From Oceanobacillus sp. HTM 045 (GTDB taxonomy: Bacteria; Pseudomonadota; Alphaproteobacteria; Rhodobacterales; Rhodobacteraceae): a stretch of DNA of 64,000 bases. The stretch lies in NCBI GenBank assembly GCA_009733745.1, contig WNWL01000001.1:992001-1056000 (forward strand). Direction: 5' to 3'. The notes beneath the pieces are model-generated. The model saw nothing but the letters and a program-made list of their open reading frames with translations, was not told the origin of the DNA and did no database searches. Below are positions 45,211 to 64,000 of the stretch, piece by piece; the stretch's first letter is position 1; each line of letters starts with the position of its first letter. The translations under genes were made by a program, and so were the position numbers.

Positions 45211-45624
45211 TTACCAGTCTTCGCGGACGACGAAACGCGTCTTCACAGGCAGCTTCATCGCTGCCAGACGGAGCGCTTCCCTTGCCACATCCTCGTTCAC
45301 GCCGTCAATCTCAAACATGATCCGTCCGGGCTTTACTTTTGCGGCCCAGTACTCGACAGAGCCCTTGCCCTTACCCATGCGGACCTCGGTCGGCTTCTGG
45401 GTGACCGGAACGTCCGGGAAGATGCGGATCCACACGCGACCCTGGCGCTTCATGTGGCGGGTCATCGCGCGGCGGGCGGCCTCGATCTGGCGCGCGGTGA
45501 CACGCTCCGGCTCGACGGCCTTCAGCCCGTAGTGCCCGAAGTTCAGCTCGGTACCGCCCTTGGCATCACCGTGGATGCGGCCCTTGTGCTGCTTCCGGAA
45601 CTTTGTGCGCTTCGGCATCAACAT
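45211..45624 (-). CDS. rplP: 50S ribosomal protein L16
   Basis: A 137-residue protein near the peptidyl-transferase centre. [57 protein letters not shown] and [19 protein letters not shown] are diagnostic. It follows rpsC after 21 bases. Confidence 0.98.
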   Translation of the reverse strand: MLMPKRTKFRKQHKGRIHGDAKGGTELNFGHYGLKAVEPERVTARQIEAARRAMTRHMKRQGRVWIRIFPDVPVTQKPTEVRMGKGKGSVEYWAAKVKPGRIMFEIDGVNEDVAREALRLAAMKLPVKTRFVVREDW

Positions 45625-45645
45625 GACAGTTCTCCTTCAGAGGGA

Positions 45646-46341
45646 TCAGCGCGCGGGACGCGCGCCGCCCTCCTGCATTTCCTGCTGACGGCGATCACGG
45701 GCCTGCGGATCGTGCTCCATGATCTCGCCCTTGAAGATCCAGACCTTGATGCCGCAGATGCCGTAAGCGGTCTTCGCCTCGGCATGGGCGTAGTCGATAT
45801 CGGCGCGGAGCGTGTGCAGCGGCACACGGCCCTCGCGATACCACTCCGTCCGCGCGATCTCGGCACCGCCGAGACGGCCGGCCGCGTTGATGCGGATGCC
45901 CTGGGCGCCCATGCGCATGGCGTTCTGCACCGCGCGCTTCATGGCGCGACGGAATGCCACGCGACGCTCGAGCTGCTGGGCGATGTTCTCGGCCACCAGC
46001 TGCGCATCGGTCTCCGGCTTGCGGATCTCGACGATGTTCAGGTGCAGTTCCGAGTCGGTCAGCTTCGCCACCTTCTGGCGGAGCTTCTCGATGTCGGCGC
46101 CCTTCTTGCCGATGATCACGCCCGGACGGGCGGTGTGGATCGTCACCCGGCACTTTTTGTGCGGGCGCTCGATCACGACGCGGCTGACACCGGCCTGCGC
46201 ACACTCCTTCTTGATGAAGTCGCGGATCCGCAGATCCTCGTGCAGCAGGTTGCCGTACTCCTTGGTATCGGCGTACCAGCGGCTGTCCCAGGTCCGGTTG
46301 ATGCCGAGGCGCAGACCGATCGGATTGACTTTGTGACCCAT
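45646..46341 (-). CDS. rpsC: 30S ribosomal protein S3
   Basis: A 231-residue mRNA-entry protein with a KH domain (about residues 40-110, [23 protein letters not shown]) and the C-terminal domain [41 protein letters not shown]. It ends in a Gln/Arg-rich tail. The start shares one base with the rplV stop codon. Confidence 0.98.
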   Translation of the reverse strand: MGHKVNPIGLRLGINRTWDSRWYADTKEYGNLLHEDLRIRDFIKKECAQAGVSRVVIERPHKKCRVTIHTARPGVIIGKKGADIEKLRQKVAKLTDSELHLNIVEIRKPETDAQLVAENIAQQLERRVAFRRAMKRAVQNAMRMGAQGIRINAAGRLGGAEIARTEWYREGRVPLHTLRADIDYAHAEAKTAYGICGIKVWIFKGEIMEHDPQARDRRQQEMQEGGARPAR

Positions 46342-46721
46342 TACGCCTGCTCCTCCACCTGCCGCACCTTGATGGTGAGCTGGCTGAACGGTTTCATGAT
46401 CCGGCCGTAACGGCCACGGGCGCGCGGACGGCCGCGCTTCATCACCATGTTCTTGCCGACCCAGGCCTCGGCGACGACGAGCTCGTCGACGTCCAGGCCG
46501 TGGTTGTTCTCCGCATTGGCGATCGCCGACTGGAGCGTCTTCTTGACGTCACCGGCGATGCGCTTCTTCGAGAACGTCAGGTCGGCGAGAGCCTTGGCCA
46601 CCGGCTTGCCGCGGATCATCGCGGCGACGAGGTTCAGCTTCTGGGGGCTGACCCGCATCATGCGGTTCACGGCCATCGCCTCGTTGTCCGCGACGCGGCG
46701 GGGATTCTTCTCCTGTCCCAT
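46341..46721 (-). CDS. rplV: 50S ribosomal protein L22
   Basis: A 126-residue protein lining the exit tunnel, with the beta-hairpin [19 protein letters not shown] that contacts macrolides. The [27 protein letters not shown] helix precedes it. The ATG at 46721 lies 2 bases after rpsS. Confidence 0.97.
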   Translation of the reverse strand: MGQEKNPRRVADNEAMAVNRMMRVSPQKLNLVAAMIRGKPVAKALADLTFSKKRIAGDVKKTLQSAIANAENNHGLDVDELVVAEAWVGKNMVMKRGRPRARGRYGRIMKPFSQLTIKVRQVEEQA

Positions 46722-46723
46722 CG

Positions 46724-47002
46724 TTATCTCCGCTTCGCCTTCTTGTCGGCCGCGTGGCCGTAGTAGGTGCGCGTCGGCGAGAACTCGCCGAACTTGTGAC
46801 CGATCATGTCCTCGGTGACGCTGACCGGAATGTGCTTCTGGCCGTTGTAGACACCGAAGGTGAGGCCGACGAACTGCGGCAGGATGGTCGAGCGACGCGA
46901 CCAGATCTTGATGACTTCGTTGCGGCCCGAATCCCGCGACTTCTGCGCCTTCTTCAGCACGTAGGAGTCGACGAACGGACCCTTCCAAACGGAACGTGGC
47001 AT
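46724..47002 (-). CDS. rpsS: 30S ribosomal protein S19
   Basis: A 92-residue head protein that pairs with S13. [49 protein letters not shown] and [27 protein letters not shown] are the complete family sequence. Confidence 0.98.
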   Translation of the reverse strand: MPRSVWKGPFVDSYVLKKAQKSRDSGRNEVIKIWSRRSTILPQFVGLTFGVYNGQKHIPVSVTEDMIGHKFGEFSPTRTYYGHAADKKAKRR

Positions 47003-47014
47003 GTTCCCGTCTCC

Positions 47015-47851
47015 TTACTTCTTCTTCCGCGCGTGGCGCGAGCGCAGGATGTACTTGTCCGTGCCCTTGTTCGAACGGGTCCGGTGGCCCTTGGTCGGCT
47101 TGCCCCAGGGCGTGACCGGGTGGCGGCCACCCGAGGTCCGGCCCTCACCACCACCGTGCGGGTGATCGATCGGGTTCATCGCGACACCGCGGACCGCCGG
47201 GCGCTTGCCCTGGTAGCGGGTGCGGCCGGCCTTGCCGAAGTTCTGGTTCGAGTTATCCGGGTTCGAGACCGCGCCAACCGTCGCCATGCACTCCTGGCGG
47301 ACAATGCGAAGCTCACCCGAGGAGAGGCGCAGCTGCGCGTAGCCGCCGTCACGGCCGACGAACTGGGCGTAGGTGCCCGCCGCGCGGGCGATCTGGCCGC
47401 CCTTGCCCGGCTTCAGCTCGACATTGTGGACGATCGTGCCGATCGGCATGCCCGAGAACGGCATGGCGTTACCCGGCTTGATGTCGACGCGCGCACCCGC
47501 CGTGACCTTGTCGCCAGCGGAGAGCCGCTGCGGCGCCAGGATGTAGGCCTTCTCGCCATCGTCGTAATTCACGAGCGCGATGAACGCGGTCCGGTTCGGA
47601 TCGTACTCGATCCGCTCGACCGTGCCCTCGACATCCCACTTCCGCCGTTTGAAGTCGACGATGCGGTAGAGCCGCTTCGCGCCGCCGCCGCGCCGACGCG
47701 CGGTGATCCGTCCGGTGTTGTTGCGCCCGCCCTTCTTCGAAAGACCCTCGGTGAGGGTTTTCTCGGGGCGGCCCTTCCACAGCTCCGAACGGTCGATCAG
47801 AACCAGCCCGCGCTGGCCCGGCGTCGTCGGCTTGTATGTTTTCAACGCCAT
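47015..47851 (-). CDS. rplB: 50S ribosomal protein L2
   Basis: A 278-residue core protein. Segments include [50 protein letters not shown] and [31 protein letters not shown] with the universally conserved His in the GGGE loop. It ends RSRHARKKK. Family length is about 275. Confidence 0.98.
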   Translation of the reverse strand: MALKTYKPTTPGQRGLVLIDRSELWKGRPEKTLTEGLSKKGGRNNTGRITARRRGGGAKRLYRIVDFKRRKWDVEGTVERIEYDPNRTAFIALVNYDDGEKAYILAPQRLSAGDKVTAGARVDIKPGNAMPFSGMPIGTIVHNVELKPGKGGQIARAAGTYAQFVGRDGGYAQLRLSSGELRIVRQECMATVGAVSNPDNSNQNFGKAGRTRYQGKRPAVRGVAMNPIDHPHGGGEGRTSGGRHPVTPWGKPTKGHRTRSNKGTDKYILRSRHARKKK

Positions 47852-47885
47852 CTTGCTGTCTTCCGTCTAAGTTCCCAGACCCGGC

Positions 47886-48182
47886 TCAAAGACCCGTGGT
47901 CACGTCGATCATGTGGCCCTCCTCGAGGGTCACATAAGCCTTCTTCACGTCATTCCGCCGGCCGAGATGGCCACGGAACCGCTTCACCTTGCCCTTGGTG
48001 ACAGTGGTGTTGACCGCCTTGACCTTGACGTTGAAGAGGGCCTCGATGGCCTCCTTGATCAACGGCTTGGTCGCGTCCTTCGCCACCTCGAAGACGAGCG
48101 CGTTGGCCTCGGAGGCCATCGTCGCCTTCTCGGTGATCACCGGCTTGCGGATCACGTCGTAGAGTGCTGCCTTGTCGGTCAT
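47886..48182 (-). CDS. rplW: 50S ribosomal protein L23
   Basis: A 98-residue protein at the tunnel exit that docks trigger factor and SRP. It shows [17 protein letters not shown], then [42 protein letters not shown]. It overlaps rplD by four bases. Confidence 0.97.
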   Translation of the reverse strand: MTDKAALYDVIRKPVITEKATMASEANALVFEVAKDATKPLIKEAIEALFNVKVKAVNTTVTKGKVKRFRGHLGRRNDVKKAYVTLEEGHMIDVTTGL

Positions 48183-48799
48183 TTCAGCCGCGCCTCCAGC
48201 GCTTCGACACCGGCCTTCGTCACGACGAGAGTGTCGCGCTTCAGGATGTCGTAGACATTCGCGCCCTGGCTCGGCAGCACGAGGAGACCCTCGAGGTTCT
48301 GCGAGGCGCGCACGAAGTTCTCGTCTAGCACGGCACCGTCGATCACCAGCGCCCGCTTCCAGCCGAGCTTGCCGACCTTCTCGGCCAACGCCTTCGTCTT
48401 GGCGACGTCGAGCTTGGCCTCGTCGAGCACGATCAGCGACCCGGCCTTCGCCTTGGCGCTGAGCGCCCGCTTGAGACCGAGCTTGCGGACCTTCTTGGGC
48501 AGGTCATGCGCATGGCTGCGCGGAACCGGGCCCTTGGTGGTGCCGCCCTTGCGGAACTGCGACACGCCGCGATCGCCGTGCCGGGCACCGCCGGTGCCCT
48601 TCTGGCGGTAGATCTTCTTGGTCGAATAGGCCGTCTCGCCACGCGACTTGGTCTTGTGGGTACCGGCCTGACGCCGGGCGAGCTGCCAGCGCACGACCCG
48701 GTGGAGGATGTCGGCGCGCGGCTCGAGGCCGAAGATCGCGTCGTCGAGCTCCACCGACCCGGCCTCACCCGCGTCGAGCGTGATCACGTCGGTTTTCAT
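48179..48799 (-). CDS. rplD: 50S ribosomal protein L4
   Basis: A 206-residue tunnel protein. The extended loop has [49 protein letters not shown]. In E. coli L4 also regulates the S10 operon through the leader; that leader structure could not be confirmed here. It overlaps rplC by four bases and rplW by four bases. Confidence 0.97.
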   Translation of the reverse strand: MKTDVITLDAGEAGSVELDDAIFGLEPRADILHRVVRWQLARRQAGTHKTKSRGETAYSTKKIYRQKGTGGARHGDRGVSQFRKGGTTKGPVPRSHAHDLPKKVRKLGLKRALSAKAKAGSLIVLDEAKLDVAKTKALAEKVGKLGWKRALVIDGAVLDENFVRASQNLEGLLVLPSQGANVYDILKRDTLVVTKAGVEALEARLK

Positions 48800-49656
48800 T
48801 TCTCTTCTCCACCCTCGGGCGCGGCATCACCGGCACCCTCGGCCTTGACCTCTGCCTCGGCCTGCTTGAGGGCAGCCTCCTGGGCCGCGGCCTCCTCGGC
48901 CTGGCGCTGGGCTTCCGCCTCAGCCTCGGCGGCGGCAGCTTCCTCGGCGGCCTTCGCCGCGGCCTCGGCCGCCTTCCGCGCCTCGGAGCGGAGCGCCGCC
49001 GGCAGGATCACGTTGTCCGACGTCGGCTTCTTCACCGCGTCCTTGATCGTGACCCAGCCACCCTTGGCACCCGGCACCGCGCCCTTGACCATGATCAGGC
49101 CACGATCGGCGTCGGTCTTGACCACCTGCAGGTTCTGCACGGTCACCCGTGCGGAGCCGAGATGGCCGGCCATCTTCTTGCCTTTGAACACCTTGCCGGG
49201 GTCCTGGCACTGGCCGGTCGAGCCGTGGCTGCGGTGGCTGATCGACACGCCGTGCGACGCACGCAGACCGCCGAAGTTGTGCCGCTTCATCGCACCGGCA
49301 AAGCCCTTGCCGATCGATGTGCCAGCAACGTCGACGAACTGGCCGGCGAAGTAGTGATCCGCGGTGATCTCCTCGCCAACCTCGATGAGGTTGTCGGGGC
49401 TCACGCGGAACTCCACCAGCTTGCGCTTCGGCTCGACGCTGGCGCGGGCGAAATGACCGCGCATCGGCTGCGACACGTTCTTCGGTTTCGCCGCGCCGGC
49501 ACCGAGCTGAACGGCGGTGTAGCCGTCCCGATCGCCGGTGCGCTGTGCGACAACCTGCAGATTCTCCATCTGGAGGACGGTCACGGGAACCTGCTTCCCG
49601 TCCTCCGTGAAGAGCCGGGTCATCCCCAGCTTCTTCGCGATGACTCCAGAGCGCAT
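48796..49656 (-). CDS. rplC: 50S ribosomal protein L3 with long Ala/Glu C-terminal tail
   Basis: A 286-residue L3. The core (residues 1-220) has [64 protein letters not shown] and the GMV-type end [17 protein letters not shown]. From about residue 222 comes a roughly 65-residue tail dominated by Ala, Glu and Gln, probably a charged helix. Typical L3 is about 205-215 residues. The tail is in frame and stop-free, so it is not a misread. The ATG at 49656 is preferred to a GTG three codons earlier. Confidence 0.95.
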   Translation of the reverse strand: MRSGVIAKKLGMTRLFTEDGKQVPVTVLQMENLQVVAQRTGDRDGYTAVQLGAGAAKPKNVSQPMRGHFARASVEPKRKLVEFRVSPDNLIEVGEEITADHYFAGQFVDVAGTSIGKGFAGAMKRHNFGGLRASHGVSISHRSHGSTGQCQDPGKVFKGKKMAGHLGSARVTVQNLQVVKTDADRGLIMVKGAVPGAKGGWVTIKDAVKKPTSDNVILPAALRSEARKAAEAAAKAAEEAAAAEAEAEAQRQAEEAAAQEAALKQAEAEVKAEGAGDAAPEGGEEK

Positions 49657-49666
49657 GACACTCACC

Positions 49667-49981
49667 TCATTGCGCCAGCTTGATCTGGACGTCGACGCCG
49701 GCAGCCAGGTCGAGCTTCATCAGCGCGTCCACGGTCTGCGGGGTCGGATCGACGATGTCCAGCAAGCGCTTGTGGGTCCGGATCTCGAACTGCTCGCGGC
49801 TTTTCTTGTCCACGTGGGGGCCGCGCAGCACGGTGAATTTCTCGATCTTGGTGGGCAGCGGGATCGGTCCGCGTACCTGAGCCCCGGTCCGCTTGGCCGT
49901 GTTCACGATGTCCAGCGTGCTCGTGTCGAGCACCCGGTGATCGAACGCCTTCAGACGGATCCGAATGTTCTGACCTTGCAT
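49667..49981 (-). CDS. rpsJ: 30S ribosomal protein S10 (NusE)
   Basis: A 104-residue head protein that also binds NusB in antitermination. [61 protein letters not shown]-type sequence fits completely, with the usual [17 protein letters not shown]. It is the first gene of the S10 block, 73 bases after tuf with a strong hairpin in between. Confidence 0.98.
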   Translation of the reverse strand: MQGQNIRIRLKAFDHRVLDTSTLDIVNTAKRTGAQVRGPIPLPTKIEKFTVLRGPHVDKKSREQFEIRTHKRLLDIVDPTPQTVDALMKLDLAAGVDVQIKLAQ

Positions 49982-50019
49982 TGTTCTTGCCTCTCGGGCT
50001 CGCAGGTTAACTCGCGGTT

Positions 50020-50045
50020 GCGGCCGGGCCCGGAAGCCCGGCCGC
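50020..50045 (-). other. strong stem-loop between tuf and rpsJ
   Basis: GCGGCCGGGC (50020-50029) pairs perfectly with GCCCGGCCGC (50036-50045) around a 6-base loop, filling the first half of the spacer downstream of tuf. There is no T-run. It marks the str/S10 border and may be a processing or partial-termination site. Confidence 0.6.
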
Positions 50046-50054
50046 GAAGTCCCG

Positions 50055-51230
<1,176 letters not shown>

Positions 51231-51252
51231 TGTGGCCTCCTCTCAACTCGTC

Positions 51253-51271
51253 GCGGGCACCGCTGGCCCGC
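51253..51271 (-). other. small stem-loop between fusA and tuf
   Basis: GCGGGC (51253-51258) pairs with GCCCGC (51266-51271) around seven bases just upstream of the tuf ribosome site in a 51-base spacer. No T-run. Confidence 0.35.
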
Positions 51272-51281
51272 CTGACCCTGA

Positions 51282-53429
<2,148 letters not shown>

Positions 53430-53452
53430 GATAAGGTCCTCGGATCCTATGG

Positions 53453-53923
53453 TTACCAGCGGTAGTGGCTGAACGCCTTGTTGGCGTCGGCCATCTTGTG
53501 GGTGTCCTCACGCTTCTTCACGGCGCTGCCGCGGTTCTGCACCGCGTCCATCAGCTCCGCCGCGAGGCGCTCTTCCATGGTGTTCTCGTTGCGGCTGCGC
53601 GCGGCCGTGATCAGCCAGCGGATCGCCAGCGCCTCGCGGCGCTCCGGGCGCACCTCGACGGGGACCTGGTAGGTCGCGCCGCCGACACGCCGCGAACGGA
53701 CCTCGACGGCGGGCTTGATGTTGTCGAGCGCCTCGTGGAAGCACTCCACCGGCTCGCGCTTTAGCCGGGACTGCACCCGGTCCAGCGCACCGTAGACGAT
53801 CGACTCGGCGGCAGACTTCTTGCCGTCGTACATCAGGTTGTTCATGAACTTGGTCAGGACCTTGTTGCCGAACTTCGCGTCCGGCAGGACCTCGCGCTTC
53901 TCTGCGCGACGACGTCTGGACAT
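53453..53923 (-). CDS. rpsG: 30S ribosomal protein S7
   Basis: A 156-residue head-assembly protein. It begins [27 protein letters not shown] and has [33 protein letters not shown] and the [15 protein letters not shown] end. In E. coli it represses the str operon by binding the rpsL-rpsG spacer; here that spacer is only 12 bases, so the site may differ. Confidence 0.98.
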   Translation of the reverse strand: MSRRRRAEKREVLPDAKFGNKVLTKFMNNLMYDGKKSAAESIVYGALDRVQSRLKREPVECFHEALDNIKPAVEVRSRRVGGATYQVPVEVRPERREALAIRWLITAARSRNENTMEERLAAELMDAVQNRGSAVKKREDTHKMADANKAFSHYRW

Positions 53924-53935
53924 CGCGTCTTCTCC

Positions 53936-54307
53936 TTACTTCGGGCGCTTGGCGCCGTATTTCGAGCGGCGCTGGCGGCGGTCCTTCACGCCCTGGGTGT
54001 CGAGGACACCGCGCAGGATGTGATAACGCACGCCGGGAAGGTCCTTCACTCGGCCGCCGCGGATCAGCACGACCGAGTGTTCCTGGAGATTGTGGCCCTC
54101 GCCCGGGATGTACGAGATCACCTCGTACCCGTTCGTCAGGCGCACCTTCGCGACCTTCCGGAGCGCCGAGTTCGGCTTCTTCGGCGTGGTCGTGTAGACA
54201 CGGGTGCAGACGCCGCGCTTCTGGGGGCAAGCCTCCAGATGCATCGCCTTGTTCCGCTTCACTTTCGGCTGCCGCGGCTTGCGGATCAGCTGCTGGATCG
54301 TTGGCAT
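53936..54307 (-). CDS. rpsL: 30S ribosomal protein S12
   Basis: A 123-residue decoding-centre protein. [13 protein letters not shown], then [34 protein letters not shown], including the Lys42-type PKKPNSA loop. [18 protein letters not shown]-type segment (here YHILRG) carries the second streptomycin-response Lys. The ATG at 54307 is the family start; the frame opens 26 codons further up without similarity. First gene of the str operon. Confidence 0.98.
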   Translation of the reverse strand: MPTIQQLIRKPRQPKVKRNKAMHLEACPQKRGVCTRVYTTTPKKPNSALRKVAKVRLTNGYEVISYIPGEGHNLQEHSVVLIRGGRVKDLPGVRYHILRGVLDTQGVKDRRQRRSKYGAKRPK

Positions 54308-54365
54308 TCGCTCACGCCCTTCTGACCAGTCTCGTCGTCGTTGCGCCCCGGCAGATTGCAGGAGC

Positions 54366-54403
54366 AAAAAAAAGAAGCGCCGCAAGACGGCGCACTCGGC
54401 GCC
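54366..54403 (-). terminator. attenuator-like terminator in the str-operon leader
   Basis: On the minus strand GCGCCG (54393-54388), loop TCTTG, CGGCGC (54382-54377) is followed by TTCTTTTTTTT (54376-54366), a clear intrinsic terminator 59 bases before rpsL and about 110 bases after the promoter at 54502-54530. GGCGC at 54403-54399 can pair instead with GCGCC at 54393-54389, excluding the terminator stem, so a terminator/antiterminator switch is possible. Confidence 0.65.
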
Positions 54404-54474
54404 CCTCGCGGCGGAAATCCAGAGGATCGGGCCGACTGGCCGGATCGTGTCTTGCCACTGCTGGCTATGTTGCC

Positions 54475-54491
54475 GACGGGTCCCTCCCGTC
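54475..54491 (-). other. stem-loop in the str leader
   Basis: GACGGG (54475-54480) pairs with CCCGTC (54486-54491) around TCCCT. It lies in the leader RNA just after the predicted transcription start and may be part of a regulatory structure. Confidence 0.4.
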
Positions 54492-54501
54492 AGGCGCGCG
54501 G

Positions 54502-54530
54502 AAACTACTCCGCACTCCAGAGGCCGTCAA
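54502..54530 (-). promoter_or_regulatory. strong promoter of the str operon
   Basis: On the minus strand TTGACG (54530-54525) and TAGTTT (54507-54502) are exactly 17 bases apart, close to the sigma-70 consensus, about 200 bases upstream of rpsL and just downstream of the YbjN gene stop. It probably drives rpsL-rpsG-fusA-tuf and beyond. Confidence 0.7.
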
Positions 54531-54587
54531 CCCCGAACTGTCGTCATCCGGTAGAATCTTGCCGGAGGCCTTCTTAACCGGAAAAGC

Positions 54588-55064
54588 TCATTTGGACCAA
54601 CCAATGAATCGACGAAATTCACCCACGGCCTGAGCCCAGAGGTCGAAATTGTCGATCATGTTGGTCTCGCTGACGCCGCCGGTAAGGATCACGTCCATCT
54701 CGATCGATGGATCGCCTTCCTTGTCGATGTAGACCTTGCCGAAATGGGAGGTGCGGTTCCACTCCGCCATCTCGCGCTCGGTGAAGTCCTTCGTCACGAA
54801 TCCAGCGCGGAACAGCAGTTCTTCGCATTGCCGGCCGTTGCTGCACCCGTAGAACTCGACCGCGTAGTTCGATTCCCCCATCGCGCCGATGATGATCGGG
54901 TCGCCGTACTCGTCCGTCTCCAGACGGGCCTCGCCGTATTGCTGCGCGATCCGGAGAAGCGCCGAGGGATCGGTCGCGTCGACGATGGTCTGCGCGCTGG
55001 CGGCTGCACTGTAGAGCATCGTTGCCAGGATTGCGGCGACCTTGGGGGTTCTGCTGCCAATCAT
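54588..55064 (-). CDS. exported YbjN-domain-like protein, second copy
   Basis: A 158-residue protein with a signal peptide (about residues 1-24, ending AAASAQ). The mature part matches the YbjN fold: QYGEARLETDEYGDPIIIG, YAVEFYGCSNGRQCEELLFRAGF, then the C-terminal VSETNMIDNFDLWAQAVGEFRRFIGW. The two Cys of GCSNGRQCEEL may form a disulfide. It is a paralog of the gene immediately upstream (shared EFxGCxxGxxC, FxRWxxxxxEFxxxIGWS). The ATG at 55064 overlaps the upstream stop by four bases. Function unknown; YbjN overexpression affects motility and stress in E. coli. Confidence 0.75.
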   Translation of the reverse strand: MIGSRTPKVAAILATMLYSAAASAQTIVDATDPSALLRIAQQYGEARLETDEYGDPIIIGAMGESNYAVEFYGCSNGRQCEELLFRAGFVTKDFTEREMAEWNRTSHFGKVYIDKEGDPSIEMDVILTGGVSETNMIDNFDLWAQAVGEFRRFIGWSK

Positions 55065-55528
55065 GACCGGCTCCATCCGATGTAGTTCTCGAACTCAGCC
55101 ACGAAATCCACCCAGCGTGCGAATACCGCGGCGACGTTCTCCTCGGTGATCCCGCCGACCAGGTTGACGCTCATGTGGATCACGGGGTCGCCCGTGTCGT
55201 CGAGGAACGCCTTGAGGAAGCGCTGCTCCCGGTTCCAGCTGCCCATGTCCACGTCCGAGAGGCCGGGTCGGGAATAACTAGCGCGAAACCGCATGGAGAG
55301 GCAGTCCGTCCCGTCCTTGCAGCCGGAAAATTCGACGATGTAGACGGTCGAATCCAGCTTGCCGATGATCAGGGGATCGCCATTCGGGGACCGGTCGAGA
55401 CGGGCTGACCCGAACTGCTCCGCGATCGCGGAGATCCTCTCCGGGTGACTGCCATCGACCAGCGTCTGGGCATTGGCATGGCTGGCGAACAGGAACGCCA
55501 CGACAAAAGGTATAAGCAAGAGCTTCAT
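55061..55528 (-). CDS. exported YbjN-domain-like protein, first copy
   Basis: A 155-residue protein with a signal peptide (hydrophobic core about residues 3-16, cleavage near SHANAQ). It has FGSARLDRSPNGDPLIIG, YIVEFSGCKDGTDCLSMRFRASY and VAAVFARWVDFVAEFENYIGWSRS, the same plan as its neighbour. The ATG at 55528 has GGAGGGG upstream; a TTG one codon earlier is less likely. Lying between rpoC's terminator and rpsL, the pair seems a separate two-gene operon with its own promoter. Confidence 0.75.
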   Translation of the reverse strand: MKLLLIPFVVAFLFASHANAQTLVDGSHPERISAIAEQFGSARLDRSPNGDPLIIGKLDSTVYIVEFSGCKDGTDCLSMRFRASYSRPGLSDVDMGSWNREQRFLKAFLDDTGDPVIHMSVNLVGGITEENVAAVFARWVDFVAEFENYIGWSRS

Positions 55529-55562
55529 CAAATCCCCTCCGGATGTCTCCGCATCCGCGGCG

Positions 55563-55592
55563 ATAATCGACCGCTGAAAGGGTCGTTTGCAA
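55563..55592 (-). promoter_or_regulatory. candidate promoter of the YbjN pair
   Basis: On the minus strand TTGCAA (55592-55587) and GATTAT (55568-55563) are 18 bases apart, 35 bases before the first YbjN gene. The -35 box abuts the T-run of the rpoC terminator, so the promoter would restart transcription directly after termination. Confidence 0.45.
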
Positions 55593-55623
55593 TAGAAAAG
55601 GCCCGGCGCCGCGGCGCCGGGCC
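55591..55623 (-). terminator. intrinsic terminator of rpoBC
   Basis: A 24-base perfect palindrome, whose half-arm is GGCCCGGCGCC, spans 55600-55623, 20 bases after the rpoC stop. On the minus strand it continues into TTTTCTATT. The self-complementary stem is very stable and the T-run supports termination. Confidence 0.75.
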
Positions 55624-55643
55624 ATTGTCACGCGACGGCCGGA

Positions 55644-59912
<4,269 letters not shown>

Positions 59913-59946
59913 CTCAGGTCCTTCCAAATCCCCGGGTCATAGGGAC

Positions 59947-59994
59947 CCTCCCGCGAGGCGCGCGCCGGGGTGCGCGCGCCTCTGGGCCGGGAGG
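59947..59994 (-). other. long stem-loop between rpoB and rpoC
   Basis: An inner 10-bp stem, AGGCGCGCGC (59956-59965) with GCGCGCGCCT (59972-59981), is nested in an outer 7-bp stem CCTCCCG/CGGGAGG (59947-59953, 59988-59994). It occupies most of the 83-base rpoB-rpoC spacer. No T-run follows, so processing, stability or translation coupling is more likely than termination. Confidence 0.6.
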
Positions 59995-59995
59995 A

Positions 59996-64000
<4,005 letters not shown>

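Overview
The window is a GC-rich bacterial chromosome segment that reads as an alphaproteobacterium, most likely a Rhodobacterales (Roseobacter/Paracoccus-like) genome. Pointers are the FdxA-CarD pair, a proline-utilisation locus made of PutA and a divergent Lrp-type PutR, a zinc-ribbon adenylate kinase, a motB-flgE-flgK-flgL-flgI flagellar block, frequent GTG starts in 4-base overlaps, and the ribosomal superoperon layout. The genus cannot be fixed from sequence reading alone.

Left part (1-25600) is mixed housekeeping and metabolism: a ZntB/CorA-type metal transporter, an AT-rich single-gene insert encoding an MltR-like protein with an RNxxxH (HEPN-like) motif, the ribosome GTPase TypA/BipA, a Cro/CI regulator, a HisN-type phosphatase, a lysophospholipase, an SCP2 protein, a TPR protein, an SUV3-like helicase with HslR, ferredoxin FdxA, CarD, a cupin-RraA pair, lysine biosynthesis genes dapE and dapD (dapD in an apparent operon with two unknown genes), an isochorismatase-like hydrolase, a LOG-family protein, an esterase-like phytase/MepA pair, and putA/putR.

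The middle (25600-32900) is a partial flagellar cluster: fliM on the minus strand, and motB, flgE, flgK, flgL, flgI on the plus strand, the last four tightly packed. It converges, with overlapping 3' ends, on a minus-strand block rluC-crcB-rarA.

The right part (35674-64000) is the minus-strand transcription/translation core: rpoB (5' end outside the window)-rpoC, then two small secreted YbjN-like paralogs, then rpsL-rpsG-fusA-tuf, the S10/spc genes rpsJ to secY-adk, and the alpha operon rpsM-rpsK-rpoA-rplQ. Several intergenic gaps carry strong GC-rich hairpins. Three leaders (str operon, alpha operon, carD) have a terminator-like hairpin just upstream of the first gene; for the str and alpha operons a near-consensus promoter lies upstream of the hairpin, while for carD only a weak promoter candidate is seen. 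This is compatible with transcription attenuation.

No CRISPR array, insertion sequence, prophage, tRNA or rRNA gene was recognised. The most unusual non-coding structure is the typA-xre interval: a 14-bp tandem repeat beginning at the typA stop codon, an 11-bp triple repeat and an AT-rich inverted repeat. I found no convincing new multi-gene system. The best leads are these repeats, the attenuator-like leaders, the AT-rich HEPN-motif gene and the YbjN pair between rpoC and rpsL.
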